A stretch of DNA of 56,645 bases from a virus: IMG/VR virus record IMGVR_UViG_3300021354_000516, positions 1 through 56,645 of that record, one strand, 5' to 3'. The translations under genes were made by a program, and so were the position numbers. The notes beneath the pieces were generated by a model that was not told where the DNA came from, searched no databases, and saw only the letters and a list, made by a program, of their open reading frames with translations. This document shows, piece by piece, positions 16,317 to 23,822 of the stretch (position 1 is its first letter; each line of letters starts with the position of its first letter).

Positions 16317-17930
16317 ATGGCAAAATCACTCGACGGCAACTTAATTAAAAGTGCCAACAAAAAACAAAAGTTTACAGAACAAGATCTACTTGACATCTCA
16401 TTATGTATAAACGATCCTCACTATTTCCTTAAGAATTTTTTCTTTATTCAACATCCTACTAAAGGTAAGATGAAATACGATGCATTTGAATATCAAAAAG
16501 AATTATTAGATAGTTATAACAATAATCGATTTAGTGTTAATATGCTAGGACGGCAGATGGGAAAAGCATTATCACTCGATACTCCTATTATAACACCAAC
16601 AGGATTTACCACAGTTGGTAATATTAAAGTAGGTGATACAATATTTGGTAGGAACGGAAAAACAACAAATGTAACATTTATTACTGAAATAATGAACGAT
16701 CGTCCGTGCTATGAAATAGAATTTACTCACGGTGATACCATTATTGCTGATGCAGAGCATTTATGGAACATCCAATTACCAAAAAAAGAAAGTGAAATCA
16801 CTATTACTACTTTAGAATTAATATCACACTTTAATAAATTAAAAGATACAACACAGAGTTTACATATTAAATCATCTGAATGTTTAGATTTTGATTTTAC
16901 ACCTGTTCCGATTGATCCGTATTATCTCGGACTATGGTTAGGTGATGGCAGTAGTAAAGATACTAGAATTACATGTTCTATTGATGATTATTCAGAATAT
17001 TTAAATTTCTTTAAAACAAATAATATTACCTTATCTCCTTTTAAACTTGATTCTCTTTCAACAAAAACCGGAACATTTTATGTTCCTGGTGGTGCAAGTA
17101 AATTAAAAGATTTAGGAGTATGGGGGAATAAGCATATTCCAGATCAATATATTTTTAATAGTAAAGAAGTTCGTTTAGAATTACTAAAAGGATTAATGGA
17201 TTCAGTTGGTACTTGTGAAAAATCAGGAGTTTCTAGATTTTATCAAAGTAATGAGACATTTATAGATCAAGTGAGATTATTATTATCAACCTTAGGAATT
17301 AAATCAACTAAAGGAGTGAATGAAACAACTCACAAAGATTGCTATACATTATGTTTTGCAGAAAAAACATTGGAGATCTTTAAATTACCAAGAAAATTAG
17401 AAAGACAACAATTGTTATTTGATCATCAACAGAATAAAAGATTTTATATTAAAGATATTAAATTGATAGATAGTGTACCAGTTCGATGTCTTCAGGTTGA
17501 TAATATAGATCATATGTTCTTATGCGGTACTACTTTAATACCAACCCATAATACAACCACAGCAGTTGGATATCTACTTTGGTATGCAATGTTTGTTCCT
17601 GATAGCACTATTTTAATCGCCGCACACAAATATACAGGTGCTAAAGAAATTATGCAAAGGTTACGCTATGCATACGAAACATGTCCTGATCATATTCGTT
17701 GCGGTGTAACAAGTTATAATAAAGAAAGTATAGAATTTGATAATGGTAGTCGTATTGTTGCACAAACAACTACAGAAACAACCGGTCGTGGTATGTCTTT
17801 ATCTTTACTTTATTGCTTAGATGGCGAAAGTACTACTGTTAAGGTTAGAAATAAACAAACATTGGTTGAGGAAGATATAACTCTTAAAGAATTATACACA
17901 AGATTGTATAATCCATTAATCATAATTTAA
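16317..17930 (+). CDS. 17: Terminase large subunit N-part, with complete intein and split-intein N-half
   Basis: The 537-aa product contains four pieces. Residues 1-83 are the terminase ATPase N-terminus up to GRQMGK. Residues 84-412 are a full intein. Residues 413-499 continue the ATPase from TTTAVGYLLWYAMF to GRGMSLSLLY. Residues 500-537 are the N-half of a split intein starting with Cys. Removing the first intein restores the Walker A GRQMGK-TTT, equivalent to the T4 gp17 motif. The extein stops exactly before Walker B, which is encoded in the gene at 18890. Three steps are therefore needed to make active gp17: cis-splicing, association of the split halves, and trans-splicing. The spliced extein total would be 522 aa (83+87+352). 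Confidence 0.92.
   Translation: MAKSLDGNLIKSANKKQKFTEQDLLDISLCINDPHYFLKNFFFIQHPTKGKMKYDAFEYQKELLDSYNNNRFSVNMLGRQMGKALSLDTPIITPTGFTTVGNIKVGDTIFGRNGKTTNVTFITEIMNDRPCYEIEFTHGDTIIADAEHLWNIQLPKKESEITITTLELISHFNKLKDTTQSLHIKSSECLDFDFTPVPIDPYYLGLWLGDGSSKDTRITCSIDDYSEYLNFFKTNNITLSPFKLDSLSTKTGTFYVPGGASKLKDLGVWGNKHIPDQYIFNSKEVRLELLKGLMDSVGTCEKSGVSRFYQSNETFIDQVRLLLSTLGIKSTKGVNETTHKDCYTLCFAEKTLEIFKLPRKLERQQLLFDHQQNKRFYIKDIKLIDSVPVRCLQVDNIDHMFLCGTTLIPTHNTTTAVGYLLWYAMFVPDSTILIAAHKYTGAKEIMQRLRYAYETCPDHIRCGVTSYNKESIEFDNGSRIVAQTTTETTGRGMSLSLLYCLDGESTTVKVRNKQTLVEEDITLKELYTRLYNPLIII
16566..17552 (+). mobile_element. Intein 1: class-3-type intein with LAGLIDADG endonuclease, in Walker A
   Basis: The 329-aa intein starts with Ala (ALSLDTPIITPTG), not Cys or Ser, and ends PTHN before a Thr. 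A Trp in block B (HLW, residue 150 of the host protein), a Cys in block F (VPVRCLQVDN, residue 391) and the Thr of PTHN (residue 410) form the WCT triplet that defines class 3 inteins, which splice through an internal Cys instead of the N-terminal residue. Two LAGLIDADG-like helices, YYLGLWLGDGSS (202-213) and LELLKGLMDSVGTC (287-300), show a monomeric homing endonuclease that looks intact. Insertion is between the Lys and Thr of Walker A. Confidence 0.88.
17814..17930 (+). mobile_element. Split intein 2, N-half (38 aa)
   Basis: After the extein residues SLLY the frame enters CLDGESTTVKVRNKQT..LKELYTRLYN and stops at TAA 17928-17930. The N-terminal Cys, the following Gly-Glu-Ser/Thr turn and the ELYTRL helix match the unusually short N-half of the AceL-TerL split intein, also found in phage large terminases. 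Typical split inteins (DnaE) break after about 100 residues, so this break is atypical. Confidence 0.85.
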
Positions 17931-17932
17931 GT

Positions 17933-17950
17933 GACGAGTTTGCATTTGTA
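17933..17950 (+). other. Ghost of the Walker B extein (DEFAFV)
   Basis: Two bases after the stop codon of the N-half, GACGAGTTTGCATTTGTA encodes DEFAFV, the same six residues found at the start of the C-extein (19223-19240, GATGAATTCGCATTTGTG). The two agree at 14 of 18 bases, and all four differences are synonymous. This is not in frame with either neighbouring gene. It looks like a remnant of an uninterrupted or differently split ancestor of the terminase gene, kept at the edge of the endonuclease insertion. Confidence 0.65.
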
Positions 17951-17956
17951 TAAATA
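17949..17956 (+). promoter_or_regulatory. Late promoter box for the free-standing endonuclease
   Basis: TATAAATA overlaps the end of the DEFAFV ghost. The predicted leader of about 26 nt before the ATG at 17988 is AT-rich with AACC and AAAAAT but no convincing ribosome site. Confidence 0.55.
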
Positions 17957-17987
17957 CATTTTTAAAATTAACCTTAAAAATTCAATT

Positions 17988-18923
17988 ATGCAAACTAAAC
18001 TTGAAAAATTTATAAAAAGAAATAGAAGACGTAATAAACATTTATACGATAATAATTTAACCGCCGGAGTTGATTATATTATATGTCCATTTAGCAACGA
18101 AAGGATGAGTATGATTAAATCATCGTATATTGAAAAAGTATTATTAATGACTGTTAATGATTACGATCGGTTATATCCTGGAGTTAGAGGGGTTTCTGAA
18201 AAACGTAAATCAAATATTAAGCAAGGGTTACATTCAATTGATCAGTCTTCAGGATTAACAAAATATCAAGTGTCTCAATTAAAGGCAAAAGAAGTTCTTC
18301 AAACAATAGGCAAAGATGGCCTATCTGGATATGCTCGTAAAGGACAAAAAACTAAACAAACTCACATGAATAATATTGACGAGTTTGGAAGAAATGGATA
18401 CACTCGCCAAGTTTATAATCGTCTAACAACAATATTACCAAACGGGTTAACTGTAGAAGAAAATGCACATCTAAAACAAAAAGAAACTTTACTAATTAAT
18501 AATATTTCCGGTACAGGTGGAGCAAGTAAGGTTTCTAAGAAAAAATTAAAACCAATATTAGAGTTTTTAGAAAAAAATAATATAGAATTTTATTTTGATA
18601 AATCCGAATATGGAATTAAAGATACCGATACAAATAATTATTATTTTTATGATTTAACCATACTAAAATACAATATTGCAATTGAATATCAATCAAGTGC
18701 ATGGCATTCAAATCCTATCTGGGATGAAATTAAATGGAATAGCTGGTGTCCACCACGTGGAAAGAAAAAAACAGCTTTAGAATCGTTAACTTACGATTAC
18801 AATAAAGCAAAATCATTATATAAATTTCGTAATATTGTTACGTATTATGTATGGGAAGACTCGGCAGAAAATGATGTTAAGGATATAATATGTTTGCTTC
18901 AAACACTGAATACGAAATATTAA
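17988..18923 (+). CDS. Free-standing EDxHD-type homing endonuclease inside the split intein
   Basis: From the ATG at 17988 (MQTKLEKFIKRN) the protein is 311 aa; an upstream GTG at 17931 is in frame but precedes the promoter. The N-terminal half is basic with DNA-binding-like segments (SGLTKYQVSQLKAKEVLQTIG, DEFGRNGYTRQVYNRL). The C-terminal third has the Vsr-like nuclease pattern of the fractured-gene endonucleases: EYGIKD, then YDLTI, IAIEYQSSAWHS and VTYYVWED. In such loci the endonuclease cuts alleles without the insertion and spreads the cassette. Its last 34 nt overlap the start of the terminase C-part, whose AAGGA ribosome site lies inside this gene. Confidence 0.8.
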   Translation: MQTKLEKFIKRNRRRNKHLYDNNLTAGVDYIICPFSNERMSMIKSSYIEKVLLMTVNDYDRLYPGVRGVSEKRKSNIKQGLHSIDQSSGLTKYQVSQLKAKEVLQTIGKDGLSGYARKGQKTKQTHMNNIDEFGRNGYTRQVYNRLTTILPNGLTVEENAHLKQKETLLINNISGTGGASKVSKKKLKPILEFLEKNNIEFYFDKSEYGIKDTDTNNYYFYDLTILKYNIAIEYQSSAWHSNPIWDEIKWNSWCPPRGKKKTALESLTYDYNKAKSLYKFRNIVTYYVWEDSAENDVKDIICLLQTLNTKY

Positions 18924-19219
18924 CACCAAATGGTTGGTGTAATTTTAACGGAATTACAGAAGTAGCCGGTAAAATAACTCATTCAATAAAATTAAAAAAT
19001 GGTGAAATAGTATCTGCGACTGCTGGTCATTATTTTTTTATTAATGATAGAAAAATTAAATTACAAGATCTTTCTATTGGAGATTTTATTGATACAATTT
19101 CTGGACCTCAACAAATAATAGAAATTAAAGAAAATTTAAAAACAACAGTATATGATATTGTTGAAGTAGATAATGAAAAACATCAATTTATTGTAAACCA
19201 TTGTTTTATAACAAAAAAT
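18890..19219 (+). mobile_element. Split intein 2, C-half (110 aa)
   Basis: The opening MFASNTEYEILTPNGWCNFNGI closely follows the AceL-TerL C-half pattern. The body contains GEIVSATAGHYFF (block B-like with His), GDFIDT and the F-block VYDIVEVDNEKHQFIVNHCFI. It ends TKN before Cys: the penultimate His usual at this point is Lys, while the terminal Asn and +1 Cys are present. Confidence 0.87.
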
Positions 19220-20278
19220 TGCGATGAATTCGCATTTGTGCCACCTAATGTTGCAAGCGAGTTTTGGACTTCAATATCGCCTACATTAGCAACAGGTGGT
19301 AAAGCAATTATTACATCAACACCTAACTCAGATGAAGATCAATTTGCACAAATTTGGAGTGAAGCCAATAAACGATTTGATGAATTTGGTAACGAACAAG
19401 CAATAGGTCGAAACGGATTTGCACCTTATATGGCACTTTGGAGCCAACATCCAGACCGTGATAAAAAATGGAAGAACGAAGAAATAGCACGGGTAGGGGA
19501 AGAACGCTTCAGACGTGAACACAATTGTGAATTTTTAGTATTCGATGAAACACTTATTAATTCTATAAGTTTATCTGATTTAGAAGCATCAAATCCTATA
19601 ATGAATATGGGACAAGTTCGATGGTATCGAAAGATTGATCCAGATGCAACATATATTGTTAGTTTAGATCCGTGTTTAGGCACAGGTGGAGACTATGCAG
19701 GAATTGAAGTTTTAGAAATTCCAAGCTTTCATCAGGTTGCAGAATGGCATCATAACACAACCCCAATACAAGCACAAGTTCGTATTATGCGTGATATTTG
19801 TAAACATATTGAAGATGAATGTACAAGACAAGATAGATCGATAAGTTTATATTTTTCAGTCGAAAATAACACAGTCGGTGAAGCTGCGTTAGTTTCGATA
19901 AACGAATTAGGTGAAGAAACTTATCCAGGTATGTTTTTAAGTGAACCGATTAAAAAAGGTCATGTACGTAGATATCGTAAAGGATTTAATACCACACATA
20001 AATCTAAATTAGCAATTGCTGCTAAGTTAAAACAGTTAATTGAAAATAAAACTTTAAAGATTTACAGTAAACCACTAATTAGTCAACTTAAAGCATATGT
20101 TGCTAAAGGACTTAGTTTTGAAGCTAAAACCGGAGAGAATGATGACCTAGTAGCTAGCCTATTACTAAATATTCGTATGGTTATGATGCTACAAGATTGG
20201 GATCCAAGTGTATATGAAAAGATGCATGAACATGTAAGTGAAGAGTTGATTTTGCCAATGCCAATCTTCGTTGGATAA
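18890..20278 (+). CDS. 17: Terminase large subunit C-part, starting with split-intein C-half
   Basis: Residues 1-110 are the C-half of the split intein, from MFASNTEYEILTPNG to FITKN, and residues 111-462 are terminase. The extein starts CDEFAFVPPN, the Walker B Asp-Glu, followed by the coupling motif ITSTPN and the packaging nuclease: SLDPCLGTGGDYAG, FSVENNTVGE and GENDDLVASLLL carry the acidic metal ligands. The start is set by the ATG at 18890 with AAGGATATAAT upstream, inside the endonuclease gene. No promoter is seen here, so expression should depend on read-through from the endonuclease transcript or on the 16304 promoter. T4 gp17 is 610 aa against 522 here after splicing. Confidence 0.92.
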   Translation: MFASNTEYEILTPNGWCNFNGITEVAGKITHSIKLKNGEIVSATAGHYFFINDRKIKLQDLSIGDFIDTISGPQQIIEIKENLKTTVYDIVEVDNEKHQFIVNHCFITKNCDEFAFVPPNVASEFWTSISPTLATGGKAIITSTPNSDEDQFAQIWSEANKRFDEFGNEQAIGRNGFAPYMALWSQHPDRDKKWKNEEIARVGEERFRREHNCEFLVFDETLINSISLSDLEASNPIMNMGQVRWYRKIDPDATYIVSLDPCLGTGGDYAGIEVLEIPSFHQVAEWHHNTTPIQAQVRIMRDICKHIEDECTRQDRSISLYFSVENNTVGEAALVSINELGEETYPGMFLSEPIKKGHVRRYRKGFNTTHKSKLAIAAKLKQLIENKTLKIYSKPLISQLKAYVAKGLSFEAKTGENDDLVASLLLNIRMVMMLQDWDPSVYEKMHEHVSEELILPMPIFVG

Positions 20279-20281
20279 AAG

Positions 20282-20289
20282 AATAAATA
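20282..20289 (+). promoter_or_regulatory. Late promoter box, leaderless spacing
   Basis: AATAAATA is followed by TATAA and the ATG at 20295. The box begins 4 nt after the terminase stop codon, and there is no ribosome site. Confidence 0.7.
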
Positions 20290-20294
20290 TATAA

Positions 20295-22658
20295 ATGAAA
20301 CCAATAGACATTATCGCATTAGATTTATTTGAAAAAGTTCGCAGTCGTTTTACAAACCTTCAATTAGGTGATAAAGACGGGACTGTTACGGCTGAACCAT
20401 CAGCCGCTAGATTCTTTGATTTTGATTTTGCCGTTGAAGGAACAACGTTAGGGCGAGTTAGTATTAGCATTAACGATACCGGCAATTTAAAGATCTTTTA
20501 TAGTCAAGGTATTACAGAAAATGCCGACCCTATCACACAATCAATGTGGTATGATTTTTTAAAAGAAATGCGTTTTTTTGCAAAACGTAGATTATTAAGA
20601 TTTGATACACGAGATATTACAAAAGGTAATTTGGACAAAACAGATTTCCAATACCTAGCCCAAAATGGACCTAAGGATAACAACATGAACGAATCATCAC
20701 TAACAGGAAGTTCAAAAACTTCACATAGAAAATTAGAAAATACAGATTTAATTATTCGTCATTCTGAAGCAATTGATCCTACTAAACCAGGAGCACGTAG
20801 TCGTAAAATTAAAAATTTGTTTATTCAAAATCAAGAAGGTGAACGTTTTAAATTTCCATTTGTTTATCTTCCAGGTGCTCGTGCAATGCAACGTCATATT
20901 TCAAATGGTGGTTATCCACATGATGAAGCAGGTAAACACATTGTTAAAACTTGTGAAGAAATATTAAAATTAAGTGACTTTGGTCGTAAAGTTAAACATT
21001 CAACATTAAATGATAATGCACACGGTATTATCGAACGTGCTGGACAAAAATTAAAATCTTTACGTCATCATATGGAATGTATGGCGAAACAAAATTATTA
21101 CGAAGCATGGAAAGAAACATATGCACCAGATGATTCAAATTTAATCGAACTTGATGCTGCAACAATGGAAAGTTATAAAGATACTTTTACAGTTAATAAA
21201 TTTGATGAAGCACTTTCAGATATGTTTCCTTTATTGCATTCAATTATGCAAGAAGCAGGTGAAATTGATTTAGAAGCTATAGTAAGCGAAGGTATCGAAG
21301 AAGATCAAACAACCGAAGATATTGCTTCTGCACTTGAATTTGCTGCATTTGAATCATGGACTGATAGCGTAATGAATGAAGGTTTATCAGATGACGAATT
21401 AGCTGCACTTGAACAAATTGTTCAAGAACCATTACCAGTTGGTGCAAATGATGAAGCAGTACAAGCATTAGCAGGAGTTGGCATTCAAGATCCTGCATTA
21501 ATAAAAGCAATTCGTGCTACTGCGGCAATGCCAAATGGTGAAAATACAGATGCAAGAACAATAATCCAAACATATTTAGGTGCTGATGCAGGTAAAATAA
21601 GTTTCGGTGATTTAGATAACCAAGCACCACAAGCAGCTCCTGCACAACCTGCTCAGACTGCGGCACCAGCTGAAGAACCTGCAATGGCAGAAGCAATTAG
21701 TCCTTTTGCAAAAAATACACGTAAAGTTGCATCGTTTGATGGCGATCATGGCGCAACTGCTGAAGTTCGATTTGATCATGAAAATGGATACCAAGTTCAT
21801 TTTTATAAAAATGGTCAACATTTAGGTTCTAACAATATCGAGTATTTTAGAAATGATAAAAAAGAAGCCATTGAATTTGCAAAACAAGAAGTTGGTATAT
21901 CAGAAGATGTTTCTGAAGGTTCATATTATGGTCCAGAAGATTTCCAAGATTGGTTACATGATGCAACTCATCGTGTTGCACATGGTAAAGTTGGTGATTG
22001 GACTGAACTTGCTGCCGAATTAACAACCGATCTAGGGTTTGATGATAATAAAGCAGAACGTATTGCACAACGTATTTACGGACATGAAAAGTTAGCACCA
22101 AAAAGGGTCAACCCAATTGATTTAGAAAAAGATATCCCAAATGATCACGATGATGACGATGATTCTGCATTCTTAAATAAATTACGTAGACAAGCACGTT
22201 CAGGTTCAATTCCACAAGGATTAGATACAGGTGATGATGTTGATGAAGACGATATTCAACCTGATTCAAAAAACAAACTTATCGAAAAAGGTAGTCAAGC
22301 AAAAGAAATTGCTCAGATTATTTTAGGATTTTATGATCGTGATAAAGGAACCTGGACCAAAGGTGAACATGGCGTTGTTACCCATGTAAAACGACAATTC
22401 AGTGATGAAGACGGCCGAGGTGGCGAAAAAGAAGCTGCAATTGCTGCAAAACTAATTCAACACTTAAATGCAAAACACGATCGCGATGATGAAGGTCTTA
22501 TCGGTGGAGCAATTGGAGGAGTTCTCGGCGGAATGGTAGGCGGACCATTAGGTGCTATTGGTGGTTATTCTGCAGGAAGTAAAGCAGGAGATGATTTAAC
22601 AAGCGAAAACAAAGCATTTGAAGACATTTTAAGATTTGCAGGTCTAAAAAAGATTTAA
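20295..22658 (+). CDS. Large conserved hypothetical, probable virion protein
   Basis: The 787-aa protein has an N-terminal domain of about 290 residues (LGRVSISINDTGNLKIFYSQ, SMWYDFLKEMRFFAKRRLL, FDTRDITKGNLDK, a SHRKLENTDLIIRHSE segment and FPFVYLPGARAMQRHI), an acidic helical centre, an Ala/Pro/Gln linker near 440-460, a second domain with YYGPEDFQDWLHDATHRVAHGKVGDW, and a C-terminal Gly-rich segment (GGAIGGVLGGMVGGPLGAIGGYSAG) that could insert into a membrane. I recognise the N-terminal pattern from uncharacterised genes after gp17 in marine T4-like phages. The late promoter and the glycine-zipper-like tail fit an internal or ejected protein, which is inference. Confidence 0.6.
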   Translation: MKPIDIIALDLFEKVRSRFTNLQLGDKDGTVTAEPSAARFFDFDFAVEGTTLGRVSISINDTGNLKIFYSQGITENADPITQSMWYDFLKEMRFFAKRRLLRFDTRDITKGNLDKTDFQYLAQNGPKDNNMNESSLTGSSKTSHRKLENTDLIIRHSEAIDPTKPGARSRKIKNLFIQNQEGERFKFPFVYLPGARAMQRHISNGGYPHDEAGKHIVKTCEEILKLSDFGRKVKHSTLNDNAHGIIERAGQKLKSLRHHMECMAKQNYYEAWKETYAPDDSNLIELDAATMESYKDTFTVNKFDEALSDMFPLLHSIMQEAGEIDLEAIVSEGIEEDQTTEDIASALEFAAFESWTDSVMNEGLSDDELAALEQIVQEPLPVGANDEAVQALAGVGIQDPALIKAIRATAAMPNGENTDARTIIQTYLGADAGKISFGDLDNQAPQAAPAQPAQTAAPAEEPAMAEAISPFAKNTRKVASFDGDHGATAEVRFDHENGYQVHFYKNGQHLGSNNIEYFRNDKKEAIEFAKQEVGISEDVSEGSYYGPEDFQDWLHDATHRVAHGKVGDWTELAAELTTDLGFDDNKAERIAQRIYGHEKLAPKRVNPIDLEKDIPNDHDDDDDSAFLNKLRRQARSGSIPQGLDTGDDVDEDDIQPDSKNKLIEKGSQAKEIAQIILGFYDRDKGTWTKGEHGVVTHVKRQFSDEDGRGGEKEAAIAAKLIQHLNAKHDRDDEGLIGGAIGGVLGGMVGGPLGAIGGYSAGSKAGDDLTSENKAFEDILRFAGLKKI

Positions 22659-22677
22659 AAATAATCTCCAATAACAC

Positions 22678-22706
22678 TTGACAAGATAAATAAACTAGCA
22701 TACAAT
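22678..22706 (+). promoter_or_regulatory. Consensus sigma70 promoter for the gp32-UvsX operon
   Basis: TTGACA (22678-22683), a 17-bp spacer and TACAAT (22701-22706) form a near-perfect host-type promoter. The start site should fall near 22713, inside the overlapping terminator hairpin, just at the beginning of its 3' arm. Confidence 0.65.
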
Positions 22707-22727
22707 AGCACTGTATGCTAGTTTTTG
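22692..22727 (+). terminator. Strong terminator overlapping the gp32 promoter
   Basis: AAACTAGCATAC (22692-22703) and GTATGCTAGTTT (22713-22724) form a perfect 12-bp stem with a 9-nt loop, followed by TTGTTTTTAT. It ends the late unit at 20295-22658. Confidence 0.88.
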
Positions 22728-22798
22728 TTTTTATGTAGTTGCATTAAAACAAAAGGCATGTAGTAAACTTAGGCACATAAAATTATAGGAGAATCATT

Positions 22799-23812
22799 AT
22801 GGCATCGTTAGCAGAAATAAGAGCAAAACTTCAAGCAACAAATCAACAAAACACCGGTGGTAGTACAGGCGGTGACAACGCAATTTTCGCACATTGGAAT
22901 GCCGCAGACGGAACAACTACAACAGTACGTTTCCTTCCTGATGGAGATCCATCTAATACTTTCTTTTGGATTGAACGAGCAATGATTAAATTGCCGTTTG
23001 CAGGTATTAAAGGTGAAACAAATTCAAAACCTACTACAGTACAAGTTCCTTGTATGGAAATGTGGGGAGAAACTTGTCCAATTTTAACAGAAGTACGTCC
23101 ATGGTTTAAAGATAAATCTTTAGAAGAAATGGGTCGCAAGTATTGGAAGAAACGTAGCTATTTGTTTCAAGGGTTTGTAACTGAAACTAAACTAGCAGAA
23201 GATAGATTACCAGAAAATCCAATTCGACGATTTATAATTAATGCTCAAATTTTTAATCCTGTTAAAAATGCATTAATGGATAACGAGATTGAAGAATTAC
23301 CAACTGATTATGTTCGTGGTTTAGATTTTAAAATCATTAAAACAACTAAAGGTGGTTATGCTGATTATACAACTTCATCATGGGCTCGTCGTGAACGTGC
23401 ATTAAGTGATTCGGAAAAAGCAGCAATTGATCAATATGGTTTATTTGATCTAAAATCATTTTTACCTAAAAAACCAACTGAAGTTGAAATTAAAGTTATC
23501 AAAGAAATGTTTGAAGCATCAGTTGATGGTGAAGCATTTGATATGGACCGTTGGGGTCAATATTTTAGACCAGCTGGTATGGCTGGACGTGATTCAGCAA
23601 CAAGTGTAACTTCGGCACCAACAACTGCTTCTGTAACTAAAGCACCTGCTATAGATGAAGATGATGTTGTTGATTTTGAACCAACTCAAGCTTCAACACC
23701 AGTTTCAGAAGCAGTTGCAGAAACAGCACCTGCATCAACAGAAGGCGCATCATCAAGTGCAAGAGCTCAAGATATCCTTGCGATGATTCGCAATCGTCAA
23801 CAAACTCAATAA
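22799..23812 (+). CDS. 32: Single-stranded DNA binding protein gp32
   Basis: The 337-aa protein has the T4-like gp32 layout: a basic N-terminal stretch (MASLAEIRAKLQATNQQ) for cooperative binding, an OB-fold core with TTTVRFLPDGDP, WIERAMIKLPFAGIKG, a YWKKRSYLFQGFV strand and NPIRRFIINAQIFNP, and an acidic C-terminal tail from about residue 275 that in T4 recruits partner proteins. It coats ssDNA during replication and recombination. An AGGAG site precedes the ATG, and UvsX follows after 10 nt. Confidence 0.9.
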   Translation: MASLAEIRAKLQATNQQNTGGSTGGDNAIFAHWNAADGTTTTVRFLPDGDPSNTFFWIERAMIKLPFAGIKGETNSKPTTVQVPCMEMWGETCPILTEVRPWFKDKSLEEMGRKYWKKRSYLFQGFVTETKLAEDRLPENPIRRFIINAQIFNPVKNALMDNEIEELPTDYVRGLDFKIIKTTKGGYADYTTSSWARRERALSDSEKAAIDQYGLFDLKSFLPKKPTEVEIKVIKEMFEASVDGEAFDMDRWGQYFRPAGMAGRDSATSVTSAPTTASVTKAPAIDEDDVVDFEPTQASTPVSEAVAETAPASTEGASSSARAQDILAMIRNRQQTQ

Positions 23813-23822
23813 GGAGTAATTG

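Noticed and set aside
22843-23139. 98-codon minus-strand frame opposite gp32
   Set aside because: Shadow of the gp32 coding sequence, with no start signal and no neighbour on that strand.
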